Shown here piece after piece: positions 7,448-13,087 of a DNA stretch of 15,559 nt. The translations under genes and the position numbers were made by a program. Source of the stretch: JADCRZ01 sp039921525 (GTDB lineage: Bacteria; Bacteroidota; Bacteroidia; Chitinophagales; Chitinophagaceae); contig JBDSBP010000624.1 in NCBI GenBank assembly GCA_039921525.1, positions 1 to 15,559 on the forward strand, read 5' to 3'. Under the pieces are notes generated by a model. It did not search any database. It was not told where the DNA came from and saw nothing but the letters and a program-made list of their open reading frames with translations. Each line of letters opens with the position of its first letter. Within the stretch, counting starts at the first letter, position 1.

Positions 7448-7542
7448 GGTAGGAGGTATGAAACCCCGAAGGGGTTTTTCAAAAAAAATGCCCAATCTAT
7501 AATCATATCACCCTTCGGGTTGTTTCATTCATACCTCATACC
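7442..7542. repeat. Palindromic element: inverted TATGAGG arms enclosing two GAAGG-type hairpins
   Basis: GTATGAGGTA (7442-7451) pairs with TACCTCATAC (7532-7541), and GGTATGAA (7455-7462) pairs with TTCATACC (7528-7535). Inside the arms two hairpins mirror each other: the first, ACCCCGAAGGGGT, at 7463-7475; the second, ACCCTTCGGGT, at 7510-7520. The outer left arm contains the stop codon of the GH63 gene (7445-7447). The symmetrical, roughly 100-base build resembles a small palindromic mobile element or REPIN-like unit. Just beyond it, TAAATTTG at 7555-7562 matches a Bacteroidota -7 box, but no good -33 is seen. Confidence 0.75.
7461..7479 (+). terminator. Rho-independent terminator of the GH63 gene
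   Basis: AAACCCC (7461-7467), a GAA loop and GGGGTTT (7471-7477) form a perfect seven-base-pair stem that ends in a run of five T (7475-7479). It begins 14 bases after the stop codon. An A-run (7481-7488) follows, so weak activity on the other strand is possible. Confidence 0.8.
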
Positions 7543-7633
7543 TTTTATAAAACATAAATTTGCCCATTGAAATGAATGAATTACAAATTTTAAAGTTATT
7601 AAATTGGTGATGTCGGCCCAAACTGGTTTGAAC

Positions 7634-7689
7634 AGCTGATAGCTGATAGCTGACGGCTGACGGCTTTACTCATACCTGATACCTCACCT
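7634..7689. repeat. Chimeric heptamer array joining the AGCTGAT and TATGAGG families in register
   Basis: Eight consecutive seven-base units: AGCTGAT, AGCTGAT, AGCTGAC, GGCTGAC, GGCTTTA, CTCATAC, CTGATAC, CTCACCT. The first four belong to the AGCTGAT family and the last three to the complement of TATGAGG, with the seven-base register kept across the switch. It lies about 100 bases upstream of the gene starting at 7791. Confidence 0.8.
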
Positions 7690-7790
7690 GTTCACAAATT
7701 CTTTGCGCTAATTAAGAAAAACTGTTCTAAATTAGTTGTGGCAATCTCATCAACTTAGGGTAAATTATTCATTCATATAAATTTTTTCCC

Positions 7791-8168
7791 ATGGTTACTA
7801 CAGACATCTCACAGCTCAATGCCGAATGCAATACCTGGATCACCACCCTGCGCAACTACAGAGAAGACCTTAATAAATGCAAAACCACCCTGCAGGAAGT
7901 TGCATCACGGCAAATGTCAAAAAACACGTTACAAGACATTGAACATTACCACAATCAATTTCACATCCAACTCATCAACATCCACGATGTAAAACAGGCT
8001 ATTAAAGAACATGAAAAAATGGCCGCCAGGGAATTAAAAGATGAAAAGGGCGTGGGTGAAACGGTGTGGTCAAAACACGAAGAGTTATACGACAGGTATC
8101 ACCAGCTGGATCAAACACTCCAGGAATTAAAAGAAGAATTTAACCAATTCATCCATCGGACGAAATAG
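7791..8168 (+). CDS. Small helical protein of unknown function
   Basis: I do not recognise this 125-residue protein. It has no signal peptide or membrane segment. Almost the whole chain is predicted helix and amphipathic, with heptad-like spacing of Leu, Ile and Val at about residues 9-62 and 88-120, so a two-helix or four-helix coiled-coil bundle is likely. It is rich in Glu, Lys, Gln and His (HYHNQFH at about 52-58). The start is ATG at 7791; no other start fits better. Codon use looks like that of its neighbours and favours a real gene. It stands alone between the GH63 terminator and the EF-G paralogue, with a 239-base gap after it, so no partner can be inferred. Confidence 0.7.
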   Translation: MVTTDISQLNAECNTWITTLRNYREDLNKCKTTLQEVASRQMSKNTLQDIEHYHNQFHIQLINIHDVKQAIKEHEKMAARELKDEKGVGETVWSKHEELYDRYHQLDQTLQELKEEFNQFIHRTK

Positions 8169-8407
8169 CTTAAATCATTCAGGCTTGTTATAGACAGTTA
8201 AATAATTATTATTCGATTTGCCCTTTTCCGGTCAGTTAGCATCATGTTATCTGCAGAGAAAATAATGTCTGCCAATCACCGCTAAACGTAATCAAGGAGT
8301 TAACAGGGATATAGTAATTTAAATACAGAAGAGGATATATAAAAAGCATTTTCCATCCTTATAAATTTTGTAAGTCTTTATATTGCTCAACATTAAAATT
8401 GCTTGCC

Positions 8408-10540
8408 ATGGCAGATTTTGATACTTCACACGTAAAAAACATTGTTTTGCTTGGACATGCCGGTTCAGGTAAAACCACCCTAACGGAATGCATGTTATTC
8501 GAAGCCGGCATCATTACCCGCCGGGGCTCGGTGGAAGAAAAAAACACGGTCAGTGATTTTCATGACATAGAAAAAGAGCGGGGTAATTCGATATTCTGTA
8601 AACTATTACATACCAAATGGCGGGGTTATAAGATCAATATAATCGATACCCCGGGCTATGATGATTTCTCAGGGGAAGTGCTATCGGCTCTGCGCGTAGC
8701 AGATACGGGCATCATGTTAATAAATGCCGAAATGGGAGTGGAGGTTGGAACGGATCTAATCTGGGATTATACCGACCAATTTAAAACACCCATGTTATTT
8801 GCCGTAAATAAACTCGACTCTGAAAAAGCTGACTTTGATAAAACCGTAAGAGAGGCAAAGCAGCATTTCGGTAATAATGTATTAACCGTACAGTATCCGC
8901 TTAACCAGGGCCCGGAATTTAATTCTATCATAGACGTTCTGCGAATGGTTATGTATACGTTCCCTCAAAATGGTGGTAAACCGGAGAAATTAAATATACC
9001 CGATGAAGAAAGAGCCAGGGCAGATTACCTGCACAAAGAATTAATTGAAGCCATAGCGGGAAATGATGAATTGCTGATGGAAAAATATTTCGATAAAGGA
9101 GAATTGGATGAAGATGAAATGAAGGAAGGACTGAAGAAATCAATGATCAACCATGATTTATTTCCGCTGTTTTGTTTATCCGCCCAACGGAATATGGGAA
9201 GCGGGCGCTTAATGGGTTTCATTGATAATGTTTGTCCCAGTGCTTCTGAAATGCCTCCACAACCAGCTAAATCAGGTGAGCTTATTACACCTGACCCCAA
9301 TGGGCCAGCCTGTGTATTTGTTTTTAAAACTATTTCTGAATCACATGTTGGTGAAATGTCGTTGTTTAAAGTGAATTCCGGCACCCTGAAAATAGGGATG
9401 GAATTGATCAATGAAACCACTGGCGTTTCGGAAAGGCTAAATCAATTATATGTGGTAGAAGGTAATAGCCGTACCCATGTAAATGAGCTGGTTGCGGGCG
9501 ATATAGGAGCGACCATTAAGCTTAAAAATACCCATGTCAATAATACCTTACATGAGAAGGGTACGAATTATGAATTAATTCCTATTGCTTTTCCTACTCC
9601 CAATATGACCATAGCTATTGAACCGGTTAAAAAAGGAGATGCAGAAAAACTGGCCATGGCATTGCACCAGTTAAAAGAAGAAGATCCTACCACCCGCGTG
9701 GAAGTATCGTCTGAACTGAAACAAACACTGATCCATTGCCAGGGTGAACTGCACCTCACCATCATAAAATGGAAAATCGAACATATATATAAGGTAGATG
9801 TTAAATTCGTAAAACCGCGTATTCCTTACCGGGAAACTATTCGAAAAAAATCAGAATCTAACTACCGGCACAAGAAACAAAGTGGTGGTAACGGGCAGTT
9901 CGGAGAAGTGTATATGCGTGTTGAGCCCTGGTACGAAGGAATGCCCGACCCGGAAGGATTACACGTGCGTGGCAAAGAGGAGTTTGAACTGCCATGGGGT
10001 GGAAAGCTGGTATACCTTAATTGTATTGTTGGCGGCGCCATCGATCAACGTTTTATGCCCTCCATTCTAAAGGGCGTTATGGAGAAAATGCAGGATGGTC
10101 CTTTAACAGGCTCTTATGTAAGAGATGTACGCGTAAGTGTTTTTGATGGTAAAATGCACCCGGTTGACAGCAATGATATTTCTTTTAAGATAGCCGGGTT
10201 ACAGGCATTCAAACAGGCTTTCAAAGACGCCGATCCACAAATATTAGAACCTATCTATTCTGTTGAGGTGCTTTGCCCGGATGATTTAACGGGTTCTGTA
10301 ATCAGCGATCTGCAAAGTCGCCGGGCTTTGTTGGAAGGAATGGATACCGAAAGCCATTTTACAAAAATTATAGGAAAAGTGCCCCTTGCCGAAATGCATG
10401 ACTACTCTTCGTCCCTTCGCTCTATCTCCCAGGGAAGGGCAAAATTTAAAATGCATTTCGACGAATATTCCGTTGTTCAGTTCGAAACACAAAAGAAACT
10501 GGTAGAGGAGCATAGCAGAGTGGTGAAGGAGGAAGTTTAA
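8408..10540 (+). CDS. Elongation factor G paralogue (FusA2/EF-G2 type), altered GTPase centre
   Basis: This 710-residue, five-domain translation factor is an EF-G paralogue. Numbered from ATG 8408, the P-loop is GHAGSGKTT (16-24) and the guanine motif NKLD (134-137). Switch I reads ERGNSI (57-62) instead of the canonical ERGITI. Switch II reads DTPGYDDF (80-87), so the catalytic His of DTPGHVDF is replaced by Tyr84. Domain IV is intact: HKKQSGGNGQFGEV and the tip DGKMHPVDS with His584, matching the His needed for translocation in EF-G. Domain V (LQSRRALLEGM, LRSISQGRA) is normal. The family is known for weak or absent GTPase: EF-G2 of Bacteroides thetaiotaomicron and of Mycobacterium smegmatis. 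A role in translation during starvation or slow growth is inferred. A TTG in frame at 8399 would add three residues; ATG at 8408 is preferred because family alignment begins there. The AATTACG array follows two bases after the stop. Confidence 0.93.
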   Translation: MADFDTSHVKNIVLLGHAGSGKTTLTECMLFEAGIITRRGSVEEKNTVSDFHDIEKERGNSIFCKLLHTKWRGYKINIIDTPGYDDFSGEVLSALRVADTGIMLINAEMGVEVGTDLIWDYTDQFKTPMLFAVNKLDSEKADFDKTVREAKQHFGNNVLTVQYPLNQGPEFNSIIDVLRMVMYTFPQNGGKPEKLNIPDEERARADYLHKELIEAIAGNDELLMEKYFDKGELDEDEMKEGLKKSMINHDLFPLFCLSAQRNMGSGRLMGFIDNVCPSASEMPPQPAKSGELITPDPNGPACVFVFKTISESHVGEMSLFKVNSGTLKIGMELINETTGVSERLNQLYVVEGNSRTHVNELVAGDIGATIKLKNTHVNNTLHEKGTNYELIPIAFPTPNMTIAIEPVKKGDAEKLAMALHQLKEEDPTTRVEVSSELKQTLIHCQGELHLTIIKWKIEHIYKVDVKFVKPRIPYRETIRKKSESNYRHKKQSGGNGQFGEVYMRVEPWYEGMPDPEGLHVRGKEEFELPWGGKLVYLNCIVGGAIDQRFMPSILKGVMEKMQDGPLTGSYVRDVRVSVFDGKMHPVDSNDISFKIAGLQAFKQAFKDADPQILEPIYSVEVLCPDDLTGSVISDLQSRRALLEGMDTESHFTKIIGKVPLAEMHDYSSSLRSISQGRAKFKMHFDEYSVVQFETQKKLVEEHSRVVKEEV

Positions 10541-10542
10541 AT

Positions 10543-10605
10543 AATTACGAATTACGAATTACGGTATGGCAAGTTCTCGATTACTCCTAATTAGTGATTC
10601 GTAAT
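10543..10605. repeat. Heptamer array AATTACG (3 units) with inverted partner, at the 3' end of the EF-G gene
   Basis: Three perfect AATTACG units (10543-10563) start two bases after the TAA stop of the EF-G paralogue. ATTACGAAT occurs at 10544-10552 and 10551-10559; both are complementary to ATTCGTAAT at 10597-10605. A nine-base-pair stem with a loop of about 37 bases can form at the transcript end. The spacer contains the self-complementary CTAATTAG. No U-run follows, so any terminator role is uncertain. Confidence 0.75.
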
Positions 10606-10703
10606 GATCATCTTGCATATTATTTTTACAACCATAACAGTTATTTGTTAACATTGCATCTTGTAGAATTAATCTATATAATGCTCCTAAATAAAAATCT
10701 CTT

Positions 10704-11294
10704 ATGACAACCACTCTTGCAGAAAGTATTCAAAAAAATTTGGGTTATCCTGAATTACGCAAAATAGATCCTAATACCCAGTTAGTTACGCAAAAAAACA
10801 TTGAGACTGTACCAAATCAACTTGGCCAGGCTGCAATACCTACCGTACTCTTAGGTTTGTATAAATACGGGAATACAGAAAAAGGATCAGAAGACATCCT
10901 CAGGGGAAATATATCTACTTCTTGGCTTGATTTGTTTTTTGCTGATTCAAAGGAAGAAGCAATCAGTAAAGTTGCTGCATATGCTGGCAAACCGCAGGAA
11001 GAAGTGGCATTAAAAATGGAAGAAATAGCTTCTGAATCCGTTAAGATTATCCGTGAAAATACTCCTGAGAAAGCTTCATTTAGCGATGTTAAAACCTATG
11101 TGGCCAATCAGCGCAATAGCATACTTGTATTTCTACCCGCAGAGTTACAAATAAGTACTCTTGTAAATGATAACACCCTGGATGACCGTACTAATAAGAT
11201 GGAGGGCCCCATATCCAACGCTGTTCACTTTGTGGAAAAATTATTTTCAGGCTCTACCACGGAAAAAAATGAGGACCAGAAAAGTAATAATTAA
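10704..11294 (+). CDS. Hypothetical protein, soluble, unknown function
   Basis: I do not recognise this 196-residue protein. It begins MTTTLAESIQKNLGYPELRK and has no signal peptide or membrane segment. Residues 1-70 contain a segment (AIPTVLLGLYKYGNTEKGSEDIL, about 43-65) that is faintly like DUF937-type helical repeats, but too weakly to assign. Residues about 80-120 are a charged helix region, and 125-180 a second conserved-looking block (DVKTYVANQRNSILVFLPAEL). The last 15 residues are low-complexity (Ser, Thr, Lys, Asn, Glu). The ATG at 10704 is the clear start. Upstream DNA (10606-10703) is AT-rich with no confident promoter. A hairpin follows the stop codon directly. Confidence 0.75.
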   Translation: MTTTLAESIQKNLGYPELRKIDPNTQLVTQKNIETVPNQLGQAAIPTVLLGLYKYGNTEKGSEDILRGNISTSWLDLFFADSKEEAISKVAAYAGKPQEEVALKMEEIASESVKIIRENTPEKASFSDVKTYVANQRNSILVFLPAELQISTLVNDNTLDDRTNKMEGPISNAVHFVEKLFSGSTTEKNEDQKSNN

Positions 11295-11343
11295 GCTGAT
11301 AATAAGAGTTAGGCTTCTCAAACCCAACCTGGTTCAGCTTTTA
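11293..11343 (+). terminator. Possible terminator after the 196-residue protein gene
   Basis: AAGCTGA (11293-11299), overlapping the TAA stop, pairs with TCAGCTT (11334-11340), followed by two further T. The loop of about 34 bases can hold a short inner stem (AACC with GGTT, near 11325-11333). The short U-run and large loop make this only a possible terminator. The rest of the gap to 11536 shows no gene; ATTAC and GTAAT flank a GCTAGC core near 11417-11436. Confidence 0.35.
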
Positions 11344-11536
11344 CCTTGCTGAATTCATCCTGGCTATGAAGTGATGGCGGTCCTTTTCAGACCCGGACTC
11401 TGGCTGATCCCGCTTACATTACGCTAGCTCCTGTAATAATATCTAGTTTTAAAATGTAGCAACGGTTATTCTTAACGCAATTTAATTCTATCATTAACGT
11501 TTCTGAAGTATACTATTATCCAATAAATGTACTTCA

Positions 11537-11791
11537 ATGGATCATTCAATTTCTAATCTCCAGGGATCTTTGGCAGAGCTTTTTATCCTGAATGACATTC
11601 AGAATAATTTTACGAGTTATGAAGCCATTCTGAGTATCAAAAGATGGAAATTCATCCTTTGCATTCCCGGAATTGCCCAGCGCATTATCGACGAAGCAGA
11701 CGAAAATATACAAAAGAACTTTCTTTCTTACATTTCCTTTAAGCAGGTACTTATTGAAGAAGGTGATTTTTATGCTGATACAAATAACTAG
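11537..11791 (+). CDS. Small hypothetical protein
   Basis: This 84-residue reading frame, starting ATG at 11537, is of unknown function. There is no signal peptide; one mildly hydrophobic stretch (WKFILCIPGIAQ, about 37-48) is too short and mixed to be a sure membrane segment. The chain is acidic and likely helical, with clusters of Ile and Phe. Codon choice is ordinary for the window. It is isolated: 242 bases of non-coding DNA lie before it and 440 after. A short chance frame in AT-rich DNA cannot be excluded, so confidence is moderate. Confidence 0.5.
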   Translation: MDHSISNLQGSLAELFILNDIQNNFTSYEAILSIKRWKFILCIPGIAQRIIDEADENIQKNFLSYISFKQVLIEEGDFYADTNN

Positions 11792-12022
11792 TAATAGATA
11801 TAGATGAATTTGAATTTTTAAATTGTTATTAGGAATAGAATCATAAACACGAAAGTAAGAACTACCCCTTGTTGCTTTAAATTATCTTCCCTGTCAGCTA
11901 TCAACATAGTTTCATTTCAACGTTCATTAATGTATAATGGATGCGGGAATATCTCCTGTAAGCAATGTCGTTATTATGAGCTATTTAATTATGTGTTAAT
12001 TAATTAATATCTCATTTTAACA

Positions 12023-12052
12023 TTGAAAAGGGCAATATGTAAATTAATTTCG
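12023..12052 (+). promoter_or_regulatory. Candidate promoter for the acyl-CoA desaturase
   Basis: TTG at 12023-12025 and TAATTTCG at 12045-12052 are separated by 19 bases, matching the Bacteroidota primary sigma pattern (TTTG, about 19 bases, TAnnTTTG) with one mismatch in the -7 box. Transcription would start near 12060 and give a leader of about 170 bases before the ATG at 12232. Sequence match only. Confidence 0.4.
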
Positions 12053-12061
12053 GAATCTTTG

Positions 12062-12098
12062 CCACTTTTAAAATGCGTTTGAAAAGTGGGAATCTCTT
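12062..12098 (+). terminator. Leader hairpin with T-run, possible attenuator
   Basis: CCACTTTT (12062-12069) and AAAAGTGG (12082-12089) form a perfect eight-base-pair stem around a twelve-base loop, followed by GAATC and then CTTTTTT. This looks like an intrinsic terminator placed upstream of the desaturase gene with no gene directly before it. If the proposed promoter is used, the hairpin would form at the very 5' end of the transcript and could attenuate or stabilise it. Confidence 0.45.
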
Positions 12099-12231
12099 TT
12101 TTGAGCCATTTAGGTTAATTATGTACGCTGGTTCCGGAATTTAATCAGCCAGGTATTTATTTAGCCTCAAAGCAATTAAGTTAAACATTATTAACAATTA
12201 AGCGTTTATTTAGAACAATTATTACTCTACT

Positions 12232-12987
12232 ATGGCAATTCTGATCTTTTTTGTGGCACATTGGTATCTTTCTCTTTTTTCACAAACGTTTTTCCAGCAT
12301 CGTTATGCTGCTCATGGTGCATTTACCATGAGTAAAACCTGGGAAAAGGTTTTCTACCTGTTTACTTATATTACCCAGGGTTCATCTTTTATTAGTCCTA
12401 AGGGGTATGCCATCATGCATCGTATGCACCATGCGTATACCGATACCGATAAAGATCCCCATTCTCCTTCTTTTGACACTAATTTGTTTACGATGATGTG
12501 GCGTACCAAGAATTTTTACCAGGGCATTCTTCATGGTACTGTACAGGTTGAAGAACGGTTTTTAAAAAATGTGCCTGACTGGCCGGCATTGGAAAAAGTA
12601 GGAGACTATTGGGTATACAGGCTGATGTGGGCCGGTGTATATGTTGCCTACTATGCGTATTTTGCTACTTCACCCTGGATGTACCTTTTATTACCCATTC
12701 ATTTTCTTATGGGACCCGTTCATGGCGCCATCATTAATTGGTTCGCCCACAAGTATCAATACGTGAACTTTACAGTAAGCAATACTTCAAAAAACTTATT
12801 TCCTATTGATATTTTTATGATGGGAGAGGGTTATCATAACAACCACCACAAATTTCCATCCCGCATAAATTTTGGCTACAAATGGCATGAATTAGACCCT
12901 ACCTATCCTATTATTCTTATGCTTAAGTGGCTTCGAATAATAAAAATAAAACAGGTGGTGCCGAACGCGGTTCCGAGTGAATTCTAG
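12232..12987 (+). CDS. Acyl-CoA (delta-9 type) fatty acid desaturase
   Basis: This is a membrane di-iron desaturase that introduces a double bond into a saturated acyl chain using oxygen and reduced ferredoxin or similar donor. The three histidine boxes are present: HRYAAH at 23-28, HRMHHAYTD at 63-71, and EGYHNNHH at 199-206; His164 and His173 (GPVHGAIINWFAH) add further ligands. Membrane segments lie near residues 2-20, 37-57, 130-144 and 148-170. At 251 residues it is short, lacking an N-terminal segment, but this length is usual for the Bacteroidota form. The start is fixed: an in-frame TAG lies at 12211-12213, and no other start codon falls between it and ATG 12232. Its likely role is adjusting membrane fluidity, for example on cooling; the candidate leader hairpin upstream could take part in control. 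Regiospecificity is inferred. Confidence 0.93.
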   Translation: MAILIFFVAHWYLSLFSQTFFQHRYAAHGAFTMSKTWEKVFYLFTYITQGSSFISPKGYAIMHRMHHAYTDTDKDPHSPSFDTNLFTMMWRTKNFYQGILHGTVQVEERFLKNVPDWPALEKVGDYWVYRLMWAGVYVAYYAYFATSPWMYLLLPIHFLMGPVHGAIINWFAHKYQYVNFTVSNTSKNLFPIDIFMMGEGYHNNHHKFPSRINFGYKWHELDPTYPIILMLKWLRIIKIKQVVPNAVPSEF

Positions 12988-13045
12988 ATAGATTAAAGTT
13001 TGAGGTTTAAAGGTTAAAATTGTTTGAAAGTTCGTAAGTTCGAGT

Positions 13046-13087
13046 TTTAAACTTTGAACTTTAAACGTTGAACTTTAAACTTTGAAC
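13046..13087 (+). repeat. Alternating heptamer array TTTAAAC/TTTGAAC (6 units) running into the gluconokinase start
   Basis: Six perfect-register units: TTTAAAC, TTTGAAC, TTTAAAC, GTTGAAC, TTTAAAC, TTTGAAC. The strict alternation gives a 14-base higher period. The whole 94-base gap from 12988 is filled with looser copies (for example TTTGAGG and TTTAAAG at about 12998-13011). The final unit supplies the TTG start codon (13082-13084) and second codon AAC of the gluconokinase gene. Confidence 0.9.

Larger units (their letters stand above)
11792..12231. other. 440-base non-coding stretch upstream of the desaturase gene
   Basis: No reading frame with coding character and no RNA gene could be recognised. 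The right half holds a candidate promoter (12023-12052) and a strong hairpin (12062-12089), described separately. TTCCGGAA near 12131-12138 is a further perfect palindrome in the putative leader. None of the heptamer families is present, unlike most other gaps in this window. Confidence 0.5.

Noticed and set aside
8399..8407. TTG start for the EF-G paralogue adding three residues
   Set aside because: ATG at 8408 gives the usual family N-terminus (MADFDTSHVKNIVLLGH); the extension adds only MLA and uses a rare start codon.
9025..9420. Minus-strand frame of 131 residues inside the EF-G gene
   Set aside because: It is antisense to a well-conserved coding region and shows no family resemblance.
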